Source of the DNA: Aurifilum marmelostoma
Lineage: Eukaryota > Ascomycota > Sordariomycetes > Diaporthales > Cryphonectriaceae
Direction: 5' to 3'
NCBI GenBank assembly: GCA_027559495.1
Contig: JAMXSV010000023.1
Location: 930,001-994,000, forward strand
DNA length: 64,000 nucleotides
The position numbers and the translations under genes are program-made. The notes below the pieces were generated by a model. The model saw nothing but the letters and a program-made list of their open reading frames with translations. It made no database searches and was not told the origin of the DNA. This document shows positions 45,190 to 57,492 of the stretch, piece after piece (within the stretch, counting starts at the first letter, position 1; each line of letters begins with the position of its first letter).

Positions 45190-46320
45190 ATGTCTTCGAT
45201 TCCTGAGAATACAAGACGCTATCCTCAACGCAAGCGTACTGCCATCTCATACGCAGAGAACGATGGCTTTGACGAGCTGGGTGACGGCAGTGATGCTCTC
45301 AGTCAGCATGACGGTGACAGCGACGACAAACTGAAACAAAGCGTTAGCAAGGTAGTCAAAGTAAGTTGAACCGGAGCAAATATGCGGCCTCCAACTATCA
45401 GCTTATTTTTCACTGCTGATGATTATTGCATGGGAACCATAGGCTAAGCCAAGGAAATCTCGCAAGGTCGTTCAGTCTCCACCAGCATTCCGCTTCATGT
45501 GCGTCCGCCCGTTCAAGGAAGACATACTCTTCAAAGAGGCAAATTCAGGCTAATCATCACCAGGGACCTGCCGTCTGAGATTCGTAACATGATCTACAAG
45601 CTCGTCGTAACAAACAGAAACAACTCAGTCTGCATCAGATCTGTGTCGTTAGTCAACACCAACATCCGTCGCAGGCTTGCCGAGGAATTCAGCTCTTACA
45701 AGGAACCGTTGAGAAATCTCAAACTTCTTCGAGTCTCCAGAACCATCTACGAAGAGGCAGCCAGTATACTGTATGGCCAGACGTTCATTTTCTACCGACT
45801 CGTGACGCTACAAACATTTCTTCTCGGCCTACGCCCACAGTCGATGGCTTCCATACGCGCGGTGGACGTGACGGTGGTGTTTGCCGAGTGGCAGCTCCTG
45901 CCGGGGGTATCAGCACAGCTTGGCCACATGACCAACCTGAAGAGCCTCACTGTGAGTGGCGTCATCTACCGTACCAACGAGAAGAACTTTGCACGTTATC
46001 TCAAGCGGACCAACAGACCTATCAGCGGCTGGGAGACGTCTATCGAGTCCATGGATGAGTGGATGGGGGCAAAGCTCGCGCGGGATACGTTCCCGTTCAT
46101 GTTCCCATTCTACGAGCAGTTCCTGCGCGAACGAGATTCGGACACGCTGGCAAAGGTCCTGAAGTTTCCCACCTGGCACTACCTTATGCTCAAGGAGGGA
46201 GGCTTACGCAACGGCAAGTACGAGATATTCAAAGACGTACCTGACTCTGACGAGCGGAAATTGAGAAGGGCCAAATCTTTCGGCGATGAGATTGTCTTTC
46301 TTCTCAGTCAAGACATCTGA
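45190..46320 (+). CDS. F-box-like / fungal 'PEIRNMIY' family protein
   Basis: Protein of 327 residues. Exons 45190-45360, 45443-45498 and 45564-46320 close exactly in frame. The second intron has a GTGCGT donor, a CTAAT branch and a CAG acceptor, and splicing it out gives FRFMDLPSEIRNMIYKLVV, the hallmark of a large fungal family of F-box-like proteins with DLPxEIRNxIY. Without that splice the frame stops. The N-terminus is short, basic and acidic in turn (RRYPQRKRTAISY, then a DGSDALSQHDGDSDD acidic run), perhaps nuclear. The conserved LLRVSRTIYEEAASILYG segment follows the F-box-like part. Targets are unknown. Confidence 0.82.
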
Positions 46321-47240
46321 TATTGCATGGAATTCTATGGGAGCATCGGCTCAGGCCGATTTCGACGGCGATGGAGAGAGAAGGCGGGCTGTTGAGGTTC
46401 GAGTCGGCCGTCTACCGTGGTCGACCTGGTGAATTGGGCGATTGCCGTACATAGTTTGACTCCCTAAACTACCTGTGGAGCCATACACATAGATCATCAC
46501 CAAGGAAACCATCTTCTGAGCCACGCTTGATCTTGGCCATGTCTGTTGTTGTTGTGATGCACAATGGTGTGGCCAACGTACAAGACCCATGAACGACATG
46601 CCTGTGCTTGTTTGGCACCTGCCCTGCCCTTCCTAAGAAGCCTTGGGCAGCCTGGAGTGACCTCCATTCTCTCCTTATGTTCTTCTATCCAGGGGTTCCT
46701 TCTGGTTACCAATCACACCTAGGAAAATTTGTTGATGCGTGATTTATTGCATATGAACACATCATCCTTAGGCTCAATCTCCAATGTCTTGTGGCCCTCA
46801 TTTGGCTAGATCTTTCATCATTGGTAGATGAGCAACAGAGCCCTCAGCCAACCTCCACCACTATATATGACTCCTCTTTGCCTAACTGCACATGAGCTCC
46901 GGACCCAGGTTGAATACAGTGGCAGCTGGAGGCAATGTGTGGTGGCTCACAGGATCTCAGCTTAATGAGGGGTAACTACAGTCAAATGAGGGGTGAAGAA
47001 TACTACTGATTCGCGAGATGCTGACTGCAATGCAATATATGTATTTCATATCATCAGAAATTCTCATAAACAAAAATTGCTCATTCTTTGATGCTCTAAG
47101 GCCTTCTACACAAGCAAAGATTCTTTAGTGGTGGGTGTTCTGGCCAGTCAGTGCCGCTGACCGCTCATTCACACCGGCAACCCAGACCAGCATTCTCTCA
47201 TATCATTCATGTTGGACGTCACACACCAAGGACGGCCCGC
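46321..47240. other. Convergent 3' intergenic region
   Basis: Gap between the F-box-like gene and the converging choline oxidase gene. No gene is seen; composition is unremarkable. Confidence 0.5.
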
Positions 47241-49115
47241 TCATAGCCTGGCGCTCTGCTTCCAGCCCGCCTCGGCGGCGATCATCTCGGCCGCCTTCTC
47301 GGCAACGCCCAGCACGGTCAGCATGGGGTTGATGGTAGGGATGGTGGGGAAGACGCCGGCGTCGGCAATGCGCAGCTTCTTGAGGCCGCGGACCTTGAGC
47401 TGGGGGTCGACGACGGCGAGCTCGTCGCTCTCGACGTCGCCCATGCGGGTGGTGCCGGCCGGGTGGTAGACGGTGTGGGCGGCCCTGCGGGCGTAGAGGC
47501 TGATCTCCTCGTCGGTCTGGACCTTGGGGCCGGGGGCGACCTCGCGCTTGATCCAGTCCTTGAAGGGGGCGGTCTCGGCGATCTTGCGCGAGGCCTTGAT
47601 GCCGTAGACGAGGGTGGCGGCGTCGTAGCCCTCCGGGTCGGTGAAGTAGCGGAAGTCGAGGGCGGGCTTGACGTTGGGGTCGGCCGAGGTGAGGTACAGG
47701 CGGCCGCGGGACCGAGGGCGCGGGATGTTGGGGGTCATGCAGAAGGCGTACTCGTCGGTGATCTTGTCGTAGCCCAGGCGGGCGGTGTTGAGATCAAAGG
47801 CGACGGTGTAGCTGTGCAGCATGACGTCGGCGATGTCGCCGTCGGGGATGGCCTGGGGGTTGGCCGGGTGCTTGTAGCCTGCGGCGTTGGGGGGCTCGCG
47901 GCGCAGGAAGAGGCCGGCGTCCGAGTCCATGGTGGTCTGGCCGCGCGGGAGGGGCTTCTTGAGCTCGAACATGATGATGCTCTCGGGGTGGTCCTGCAGG
48001 TTCTCGCCCATGCCGGGGATGTCCTTGATGACGGGGATGTGCAGGTTCTGGAGCTGCTCCTTGGGGCCCAGCCCGGAGAGCAGCATGAGGCGGGGGTGTC
48101 GATGGCGCCGGCGGTGAGGATGGTCTCGGCGCGGGCGTTGACGGTGCGGGTGGAGCCGTCACGCAGGGTGACGTTGACGCCGCGGACGGTGTCGTTGTGG
48201 ACGTTGACGCGCGAGACCCAGGCGTTGGTGAGGATGGTGAGGTTGGGCCGGGGCTCCTCGCCGCGCAGGATAGGGTGGACGTAGGCGACCGAGGCCGAGG
48301 ATCGGTTGTGGTCGTCTGGGTTGTAGGCGACGTTGAAGAAGCCGACGCCCTGCCTCAGGGAACCCGTCTTGGTGATCTCCTCGTTGTAGTTGGGGATGAC
48401 GGGGATGTTCATGGCGTCGCTGCTGGCCAGCACCCAGTCCTTGACCAGCTGGTTGCGGTGGCGGGCGTGGACGGGCTGCACCGTGTTGCGCAGGTTGTCC
48501 ATGAGGCGCATAAAGTCCTTAAAGGTCCAACCCTTGGCCCCCAGGGACTCCCAGATCTTGAGGTCATACTCAAAGGGCCGGAACGAGATGAGCGTGTTGT
48601 GCGATGAGCAGCCTCCCAGCACCTTTGCGCGAGAGTGTCGAATGTGTGAGTTACCTAAGGAGAGGGGGAAAAGAAAAGAAGAAATTCCCATTGATAAGCT
48701 TCTTGATTCTCACACATTGTTCTTTGGCTTTGGAATGGTGTAGGTCTGGTGGGCTTCATTGTGTCGTATCACACATCTTTCTACATCTTTTTTCTCTCTC
48801 TCTTTTTTTTTTTCCTTTCACCCAATCACAATTGTCACTTTGGGGATATATCGCATTCTATGTCCACTTACCCATTGGTTGCTCGGTCGTGGGGTAGTCA
48901 TAGTCCAGCTCACCACCGAGGAGGGCCAGCCACTGCCGCAGGTCAAGCACCCTGTTGTCCATGAAATCACTGGGGCCGGCCTCGATCATAAGGATCCTCT
49001 TGTGAGGGAGGTATTCGGCCAGGCGGGCGCCAATCACGCAGCCTGCCGTGCCACCGCCGACGACGACATAGTCAAAGCGGTCAGCATCCGCTGGAGAGAT
49101 GTACGTGGTCGTCAT
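47241..49115 (-). CDS. Choline oxidase (GMC family), one-base frameshift at a C-run
   Basis: Converts choline to glycine betaine via betaine aldehyde, using FAD and O2. Exons 48872-49115 and 47241-48654 (donor GTAAGT, acceptor CTTAG, intron 217 nt). The FAD loop is YVVVGGGTAGCVIGARL. The block RHSRAKVLGGCSSHN closely follows bacterial choline oxidase CodA and includes the Cys-Ser-Ser-His-Asn with the His that binds FAD covalently there. DHPESIIMFE keeps the Glu and VMLHS the His that, from memory of CodA, bind choline; the catalytic His is in VYHPAGTTRMG and the Asn in TINPMLTV. The frame slips by one missing base at a five-C run (48093-48097 region) between AGAIDTP and RLMLLSGLG; a sixth C restores it. 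Coding DNA is very GC-rich. Confidence 0.87.
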
Positions 49116-51193
49116 GGTATATGGTGCTGAGGACGAGAGAGGATGAGAATATGTAGAAGAAAAAAAAAGACGGCAAGAGACGGAGGAGTAGTAGTAGGAG
49201 GAGGAGGAGGAGTAGTCGTCTAGAAGCTGACAGGTGGGACAGCCAGTCAGATGGTCAAGTGAGATAGATTGACGATGATGAGATAATGCTGTTGTTGGTA
49301 GACGACAGGAACGTCTTGACAAGGAAAAAAGAAAAATCAAAAGGATCAATACCCGAGGCCCGCTAGGAGCGGCGATGATTGAGCTTTATCTATGTATCAG
49401 TGTTTTCTTCTCTCTTGTCTTTCTCGACTCGCCCCCGACTCGGCACAGAGTTTCGAGTAGAGAAAAAAAAAAAAAAAAAAAAAAAAAAAGGCCTTATCTG
49501 GGATGAGCTGTCCTTGCTTGGTCTCTGCGTGCAGCAGGCGGGTGGCTTGTGGATCATACAAGCCCCTGAAAAGTATTCGTATAAGGCGGAGAGGGTGGAA
49601 AGGGTACACAGACGTGCAGTGCGACGTTTTGCGGTGTCGACAACTTTTTTTCTGGGGCCAAGACAGACTGTCCAGGGGTCTTTTTTATTCTAATGACAAA
49701 GAAAGGGTACCTTTTCCCTGTAGATGGCCTGAGCCGCGCATGAAGGGAAAAAAAAGTTGCGGTCGTGGGGGGAGTGATTCTTGTCGCTTATTGGAACATG
49801 GAGAGATAGTGGGTCTCTGATTTTTCGTGTCTGCCTGTGTTCGCTGTTGAGGACTGTTGTTCACTGTAGGACTTTATGCAGGGTTCCGTCCTGTCGCATC
49901 CTCTTTTTTGCTTGTCACAAGCAGGGAAGGGGGGACAACCAAGGAGAAAGGGGGGGGGGGGGGAGAAGGAAAAAAAAATACTCCTGTCATAGATGGTCGC
50001 TCGCGTCAGCAAACTACTACAGTGGTACGATACTTGGCCAAGGGCCGTTTTTGGCGCGCCTCGGCACCGAATGGAAGGGGGCCAATTCTGGGAACACAAG
50101 CATTGCTTTCAGGGCATTTGCAGCTGGGATGACCCCCTTCCAAACCTTGACATGCTCTGCTAAAACTACTATAGTGTAGAGCACAGGATCCCCCGCAACC
50201 AGCAGCCAGCCGTTCCGAGAGTTGACTCACAGCACATCTTTTCTCCAGGTGCAACTTGTCTACTATGTGTGGTACGATAGTAGTAACATGTATAGTGCCA
50301 TTAAACTCGTACGTATCGACCAACAGTCTGTCAAGACAGTTGCTCGTCTACCAAACGGCGTATTCTCAGGGCTGCAAATTCAGCATTTCTGCACCGTAAA
50401 GTCTCTCCCCAGAGCCCCACGAAAAAACAAAGACCCCACTTCGGACTCCGTTTTGGTCTGTGGGCTTGACGTCATTGTCGGGACAGCAAGGAGGCCCACT
50501 ATTTTCTTTTCCCTTTTTTTTTTTTTCTCATCTTCTTTTTTTCTTCCTCTGCCCTTTGGCTTGTGTCAGGCTTTAGTGAATGGCGTGTTTGGCTGGGAAG
50601 GCTGGGTCTCCATCGTGGCGCTGGCTGACTCGCGGCGATGAGTTGGGGAAGATGAAGCAGGAAGACTGGCTTGGCTGGCAGGCTGGCAACCTCTGAGCCC
50701 GCCCGCCAGCACTTGTAGAATTATACTTGGTAGTCAAACCAAGCTCAGACAGCTCACTAAAAGAATTCGGAGGTCGCCTGGGTAGGAGGATGGCGGGATG
50801 CAGAAACAGTGCAGGAGGCAGTAACACAGTGAATGAGAAAACCCTGTACTGTAGACACATACTGTGCCACAGGAGCTGTGAGTGAGGGCAAGAGCTACTG
50901 TGGGTTGTCTTCAGCGGAAGGCGGGAGTCGGTGAGGGGCTCTTTCCCACTGTACAGATGGAGACAAATTATGTACCTTATGTACCATGTACTACTGTACA
51001 CGACGACAATCCACAGCACACTCTTGTCTGCCTTATCCCCGAATCGACTCAACCTTGACTGAATTTTGAGAGAAAGAGAAGGAGGAAGAAGAAGAAGAAG
51101 GGATCCACGCGCACGCTCTCATTCACTCACTCATCATTTTCGTCATCTCTCGTCCTGTCCCTCACTGTCCAGAGGCTTCTCATCACCACCACC
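49116..51193. promoter_or_regulatory. Shared divergent promoter of the choline oxidase / BADH pair
   Basis: Two kilobases between divergent start codons. It has long homopolymers: 27 A at 49463-49489, fourteen G at 49950-49963, a T-rich tract near 50508-50527 and GGA/GAA-type purine repeats near 51065-51100. No supported gene lies inside; short frames overlap each other. The long tracts may disfavour nucleosomes. Confidence 0.6.
49463..49489. repeat. A27 homopolymer
   Basis: Twenty-seven consecutive A on the plus strand in the shared promoter. The exact length is likely unreliable in any assembly. Confidence 0.85.
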
Positions 51194-52753
51194 ATGGGTT
51201 CCCTCGCAGCACCCACCTTCAACGGCATCGCCCAGGAACAGGACCGTCACACCTTCTATGGTGGTAAAGTCCGACCAACAGCAGCATCGTCATCATCATC
51301 ATCATCGTCATCGGCCTCCTTCCAGACTATCGACCCCTCCACAGCCAAACCCATCGCCACTATCCACACCTCCACACCCGACTCTGTCAACGCCGCCATC
51401 GCCAGCGGAGCAGCAGCCTTCCCATCCTGGGCTGCCACACCCCCCATTGAGCGTGCCCGTATTCTCCACCGTGCCGTGGCTCTCCTCCGTGCCCGTAACG
51501 ACGAGCTCGCCCGTGTCGAGACCCTTGACACAGGCAAGCCTCTATCCGAGACCGCTGCCGTCGACATCGTCACCGGCGCTGACGTGCTCGAGTACTACGC
51601 CTCCCTGGTCGCTTCTGGAGGTCTCAACGGCGAATCATTCCGTCTGAGGCCCGAGGCTGCCGTCTACACCACCAAGGAACCCCTTGGTGTGTGTGCTGCC
51701 ATTGGCGCATGGAACTATCCCATCCAGATTGCCCTGTGGAAGTCTGCTCCGTGTCTGGCCGCAGGGAATGCGCTAGTCTACAAGCCCAGCGAGTACACTC
51801 CGCTGCACGCACAGTACCTTGCTGAGATCTACCGCGAGGCTGGCCTCCCCGATGGCGTGTTCAATGTCGTCTACGGCGCAGGTGAGGTCGGTGCCCTGCT
51901 GTCCTCTCACCCCCAGATCGCAAAGGTCAGCTTCACCGGCCAGGTGTCCACGGGCAAGAAGGTCGCTGGTGCTGCGGCGGGAGGCATGAAGTACGTCACC
52001 ATGGAGCTGGGCGGGAAGAGCCCCCTGGTGGTGCTGCCGGACTGCGAGGTCGAGAGCGCCGTCGACGGGGCCATGATGGCCAACTTTTACAGCACGGGCC
52101 AGGTGTGCACCAACGGCACGAGGGTATTTGTGCCTCGGGCGATGAAGTCTGAATTCGAGAAGGTTCTGCTGCAGAAGATGCAGTTCGTCCGCGCAGGTGA
52201 CTTGTTTGATATGAACACCAACCTCGGCCCGCTGAGCAGTAAGGCGCACCATGCAAAGGTGATCAGCTACATTCGGCACGGTGTCGAGAAGGACAAGGCG
52301 AGGGTGCTGTACGGTGGTAACACGTCGGCTGGTGCGGTCAAGGTGCCTTCGGCACTCAAGGACGGGTTCTGGGTCCAGCCGACAGTGTTCACGGACTGCA
52401 CGGATGATATGAAGATTGTGAAAGAGGAGATCTTTGGACCAGTCATGTGCATCCTCCCGTACGACACGATAGAAGAGGCCGTCAAGAGGGCCAACGCGAC
52501 GGACCTGGGCTTGGCGGCAGGTGTCTTTGGCAAGGACATCAACCAGTGCCACAGGGTCATCGCACAGCTCGACGCAGGCATCACCTGGGTGAACACCTGG
52601 GGCGAGTCGCCTGCTGAGATGGCTGTGGGCGGCTGGAAGTCGAGCGGTCTGGGCGTGGAGAATGGTCACAAGGGCCTCGAGGCTTGGGTGAGGAACAAGA
52701 GCACGCTGGTCGAGATGGGCGGCGTCATGCCCACTGTTTTTGCCAAGCTATAG
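51194..52753 (+). CDS. Betaine aldehyde dehydrogenase
   Basis: NAD-dependent aldehyde dehydrogenase of 519 residues, single exon, oxidising betaine aldehyde to glycine betaine. Family marks: [18 protein letters not shown] in the cofactor fold, the general-base Glu in TMELGGKSP, the catalytic Cys in [11 protein letters not shown], and [10 protein letters not shown] near the C-terminus. The Trp/Asn region [10 protein letters not shown] resembles betaine aldehyde dehydrogenases. The divergent neighbour is a choline oxidase, so the pair makes the two-step pathway. Residues 32-40 are nine Ser encoded by a TCA/TCG run at 51287-51313. ATG 51194 is chosen from context (CACCATGG). Confidence 0.93.
   Translation: MGSLAAPTFNGIAQEQDRHTFYGGKVRPTAASSSSSSSSSASFQTIDPSTAKPIATIHTSTPDSVNAAIASGAAAFPSWAATPPIERARILHRAVALLRARNDELARVETLDTGKPLSETAAVDIVTGADVLEYYASLVASGGLNGESFRLRPEAAVYTTKEPLGVCAAIGAWNYPIQIALWKSAPCLAAGNALVYKPSEYTPLHAQYLAEIYREAGLPDGVFNVVYGAGEVGALLSSHPQIAKVSFTGQVSTGKKVAGAAAGGMKYVTMELGGKSPLVVLPDCEVESAVDGAMMANFYSTGQVCTNGTRVFVPRAMKSEFEKVLLQKMQFVRAGDLFDMNTNLGPLSSKAHHAKVISYIRHGVEKDKARVLYGGNTSAGAVKVPSALKDGFWVQPTVFTDCTDDMKIVKEEIFGPVMCILPYDTIEEAVKRANATDLGLAAGVFGKDINQCHRVIAQLDAGITWVNTWGESPAEMAVGGWKSSGLGVENGHKGLEAWVRNKSTLVEMGGVMPTVFAKL
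51287..51313 (+). repeat. In-frame TCA/TCG trinucleotide repeat (poly-Ser)
   Basis: Nine consecutive Ser codons, mostly TCA, in the N-terminal part of the dehydrogenase, before the conserved fold. The length is likely variable among strains without loss of function. Confidence 0.85.
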
Positions 52754-55748
52754 TCAGCGTAGGATGCCTTGGTGTTGTTTTTTTGCTTCTTCCCACTTGG
52801 ATCAGGAGTGGCTGCGGTCTGGCTTTTGGAAGTAACGTCCTGATGCAAGAATTCTGGCCACCAGAAATATGCACACTTGCCCGCTACACTAATGACACTT
52901 AATGTTATACGGGACGCTGAAAAATGTTGTCTCGTGGTATCAATGACATTCTTAGCTGCGCGGCACTGAATTCTTCGTACATTGTGGGAGCACTTAGGGT
53001 ATCTATTGCCTCTCAGAAGAGGGATGAGGCCTGATGCATCTTCTTTTGAGACTTTTTATCATCAGCTACTATCGAATATTCCCTTATTTTTACAGATTTC
53101 CACAGCAGTACTCACAAGACCTCCAAGAATATTTACAGATTAGTGTATTCAAGCTAAAGCATTCAGCTCGATACCTTCTACTCCAGCACCGGATCCTTAG
53201 AAGGCCAAGAACAGAACAAATTTACCTTGGAACCTACATATAAATTGCAGGCATGAAGGTCTATGCTCTCTTCATTACAGAAGCCGTCCTTGGATCTGTT
53301 GCAAGTCGGGAGGGAAGCTCCAGCATTTCCCCCTTTAACGATCGTCAATCGGGGTTCCAAACGTTCGTCAAATGCCTTCATGTACCAGCTTCGACGACAC
53401 AAGACCATATATGCTCTAGAAACGGACAAAGCGGCGTTGAAATCTGTCCAGCCAAGATTCCGATTTGAAAAGTTTGACGAGAGTGATCTGTAGAAATAAG
53501 TATCTAAAAGGTAGTAGACCACAAAGAAGTGCTGGCTGATGCTGGCTATGATGTAGGTGTAAATCGCGGCGCTGTTTCATCAATCAGCTGGTTCGTCTTT
53601 TTACTCTTTGGGTGGGAGGCTCCGCGCGAACTTTCGCTGTTGATTACTCGGACGTGCTTCAGCGTCATGTCTCTATCTCCATTATACATCCTTGGGCACC
53701 AGAAAGGCTACCAGGTTCGGGTATCCGGAGAGCGCATAGAAAACTGGGGGTTCACTTAACAGGCCATCAGTCCAGTTTCCTAATTCCGATCGCAGGATGA
53801 AGATAGAAGTGTTTATCATGTGTTCAGATGTCTAATGACGTTTAATCACATCACTCCCAATTACCAAGACGTCCTTCGTCCCACGTTGTGCTGCTCTGCA
53901 TTGACGAGCCTGTACTTGGTGGACTTGTGAATGGAGGGACGATGTATTGGAAAATTTCTGTACGAATAGTCATAGTATTTAAACAGACCTGGCTTCCCAT
54001 GTTTGCTAATGATTGTCTGCAGATCATTAACTGAAAGCTATTACCGCGTCTTGTTGGGCATGGATGAGCAAGGAGGCGAACGAGGAAGCCATGTTCTCAG
54101 AGTAGAAAAATGTTGGCTAGATCCCCAAACTGACGGGCCAGCACGTGGAGGCCACGCCGGGATGGAACTGTGGCTGCGACCAGTGACACTTGTCGCGTAG
54201 CCTACCTCGAAAAACTCGAGTACCCACAAGCTTTGACTGCATCAGGTGCTAATTCCGATACGCAAGCGGAACTTGCATCCAATAAAGAAAGGTCTCTATC
54301 CATTGAAAGTGTGTGTTGCCTCATATCTGGCCTAGGAGGAATACCCAAGCAGTGCTGTCAGGCGTGCGAAGAAAGTAGACAATACCAGGTCAAATGGGTG
54401 ATCAATGAAATAAAAGATTTTCGTGCGATATTATTCCAGAGTTGTTGAACTCGGCTCAACTGACAAACATGGCAAATTTGACTCGTTATGTCGAGACCGT
54501 ACCCGGTCGAATCGCACAATAAATGGGAAATCACCAGCCAGGCACCGTCGAACTCACAGGGGCCAGGGGTCTGTAGGGCTCTCATGGCGATAGTCTCGGG
54601 CCTCTGCTACAGTCCGAACGCAACAGTAAAAATAGCAGAGTCACGAAGCTGGAATGATCCAGGCCATTATGGGAAACCCATGGTCATTTCATATGGCATG
54701 ATAGAGGCTGGCTCCTCTCACTCGCACTCTTTTACACCGATTCATACCCAACAATCTTTCTGTTGTTCCCGTGGCCAATTATTAGCAAGGATGCCTTGTA
54801 AGACAGTCACCAAGAAACACGTCTCATATGACTGCCGATTGGTACGCGCAGGTTGTACTTGGTTTTGGACGGACACGGTGTGATAGCCTCGTGACCCTCT
54901 GCCTCGCTAGTCGCCCCCGCTTGAAAATGCACTGGTCCCAGATTATTCCCGGAGCGCCGCTCTCCGCCGATTAGTTCCAGAGACTGAAACGAGATCCGTG
55001 GGGTAAGCGAGATACCCAAGATATTTGTAGCCCCATCTTGTTCTCAGTGCGCTTGTCTAAGCGACGACGCTGCGATTGATGCAAAATTATACTTCTGATT
55101 TTTTCCCTCCAATTCACTTCTCAATTGAGATGGCCCTCCCCCCTTTTTTAACCTCTGCTCCTTTCTATTTTTCCCCAGCAAGATACCCCTACGTCTCTTT
55201 TGGGAACTGCGGCTATGTCTCTACCGGGGCGGTCAAGTTCCTGGGGTTGCAGAATGCCGGCGCCTCGCTGCACCCACCCATCTTATAAGGACGCAGGATC
55301 TTCCACGAATCTTTCCATTGCATTGCCTCCCCTAGTGCCAAGTTTTGAGGTTATACACACAATACACACCCCCATACCTGGCTGGATGGCGGCGGCGGTG
55401 GTCACGATGTGTACCCACAACTCTTGATATTGGATGTTCGTCAGCCTTGGCATCGAAAGAAATATTGGCTAGGTTGGGTGGAATCTCTATACCTGCCAGA
55501 AATGGACTCTTGGCAGGAACCTCAGAGTCGGGGAGAAACCTCAGCGAGAAGGCCGAGAACCATGGGAACAGCAATATAAACAGCCTCGAGGTCAGCCTGA
55601 TGGATTGCTCGCATAGGGAGAGGAGAAGAGGCGTGGCTCTCCCAAGACGACAATCCCAGCTACCTAGCTTAGCAGAAGCAAAGACCATTTGCAAGATTAC
55701 CAGATCTCTCTCTCTCTCTCTATCATTCTCTAAGTGAAACATTCCATC
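52754..55748. other. Long intergenic region
   Basis: Three kilobases with no well-supported gene. A frame at 54488-54883 (ATG, about 131 residues, several Cys) has no signal peptide and no recognised family. Its right end is the promoter of the polygalacturonase gene, with a CT-repeat just before the start. Confidence 0.45.
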
Positions 55749-57304
55749 ATGCACTCCAACGTTGTTCTCTTCCTGGCCGTCTGGGCCAAGGCCATCATGG
55801 CGGCGCCAGGTCCCGAGGCCGCCCCTGCGCCGACGCCTGCTCCTAGCCCCCACGAGGTCGAGCGAGCCATCGAGGCGCGAGCGGCAACCTGCAAGTTCAC
55901 CGGCAGCCTTGGTTACTCCTCTGCCTCTGTGTCCAAGTCGTCCTGCTCGACCATCATCCTGGATGCCCTGACCGTCCCCGGCGGTGTCACGCTCGACATG
56001 ACGGACTTGCCAGACAACACTGTTGTCATCTTTGAGGGCGAGACTACATTCGAATATGAGGAGTGGGAGGGACCGCTGTTTGCTGTGTCTGGCACTGGTA
56101 TCACCGTGGCTGGTGAGGCGTCTGGGGGCTCGATCCTGAACGGCAACGGTGCGGTAAGTCAGCAAACAAGAACTTGAAAAAAAGAAAATATACAATAGTC
56201 GTGAGCAGAAGACAAGACAAGAAAGATGCTGATATGTCCCACACAGAGCTACTGGGACGGCGAGGGTGGTAACGGCGGGAAGACCAAGCCCAAGTTCTTC
56301 CAGGCTCACGACCTGACGGACTCGCTCATCGAGACGCTCACCATCCTGAACCCCCCTGTCCAGGTGTTCAGCATCAATGGTGTCTCCAACCTGGAGCTTG
56401 CTTACATCACCATTGATGCCTCAGATGGTGATGAGCTCGGCGGCAACACGGATGGCTTCGACATTGGCTCTTCAGATACCGTCCTCATCGAGTACGCAAC
56501 TGTCTACAACCAGGATGACTGCGTGGCTGTCAACTCTGGCACGGTAAGTAATACTGGAGCTCAATTCAAGATCTGACAGGAATGATGAGTCATTGGTACT
56601 GAATCTGTTTTCACAGAACATCGTCTTCAGGAACGGATATTGCTCTGGTGGCCATGGTCTGTCTATCGGATCCGTCGGTGGGCGGAGCGACAACACTGGT
56701 AAGCCGCCTTTGCAGCAGGAAAAAGACCATTTCTGAAAGACCAACATTCTGATAACGCTATTCTCGCAGTTGATGGAGTATCTTTCACTACCTCTACAGT
56801 GACCAATTCTGTCAATGGTAAGAGTCCTTGTCAAGATCAGGACCCAGTTGTGCTTTGAATGGCGCGCTTACGACAAGTACAGGACTCCGTATCAAGGCCA
56901 CCGCGGGTGACACGGGAACCATTACCGATATTGAATACGATGATATCACTCTTTCTGACATCTCCAAGTATGAAAACTCTATCCTTTCTCATCTCTCAAG
57001 AAAAGAACGAAAAAAGAATTCAAGAACAGATTTGCTTACGTTTCCCTACAGATACGGCATCCTCATTGAGCAGAATTACGATGGCGGTGACCTTCACGGC
57101 TCTCCCACCAGCGGCATCCCCATCACTGACCTCACAATCAAGAACATCGTCGGTTCTGGCGCTGTCGCGAGCTCTGGATACGACGTCGTGGTTGTTTGCG
57201 GCTCGGGAGCTTGCTCTGGCTGGACCTGGTCCAATGTTGTCGTGACTGGTGGCACAACCTACAGCTCCTGCCAGAACGTTCCCAGCGGCGTCGCGTGCTC
57301 TTGA
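55749..57304 (+). CDS. Endopolygalacturonase, glycoside hydrolase family 28
   Basis: Secreted pectin-degrading enzyme of 389 residues. Six exons close exactly: 55749-56153, 56247-56543, 56617-56698, 56770-56817, 56883-56967 and 57052-57304. The signal peptide is followed by a Pro/Ala-rich propeptide ([20 protein letters not shown]), typical of these enzymes. Catalytic and family blocks are [28 protein letters not shown] and RIKA, carrying the three Asp, the His and the substrate-binding Arg/Lys expected for GH28. Paired Cys at CSGWTW and [13 protein letters not shown] close the C-terminus. The 48-nt fourth exon is small but in register. The enzyme supports growth on or infection of plant tissue. 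Confidence 0.95.
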
Positions 57305-57492
57305 AGTGGGGTTCACATACATCGGACGTAAGTCCGGGTCAACAATATTTCAGCAGCAGGAGCGACCTTCTTTTCCTCATGCCATAATGGCTCTCCTGAT
57401 TCATCAATATATATGACTTTCCCCCGCTCCTTGAAAGGGAAAATCACCACGTTCGAGCAAGTATCCCAGTGACAAGGTGTGATATGTGGGAA

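Noticed and set aside
44889..45206. Open frame of 105 residues before the F-box-like gene
   Set aside because: Overlaps the start of that gene in another frame and lacks any motif; likely its 5' leader.
47463..48284. Open frame of 273 residues on the plus strand opposite choline oxidase
   Set aside because: It is a Gly/Val/Asp-rich shadow of the very GC-rich choline oxidase codons; no family features.
51773..52669. Open frame of 298 residues on the minus strand opposite betaine aldehyde dehydrogenase
   Set aside because: Antisense shadow of a conserved gene; lacks its own motifs.
54488..54883. Open frame of 131 residues with several Cys, considered as a small secreted effector
   Set aside because: No signal peptide on the ATG and no exon upstream that supplies one.
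55332..56309. Open frame of 325 residues on the minus strand
   Set aside because: Overlaps the polygalacturonase promoter and first exon; composition is antisense-like.
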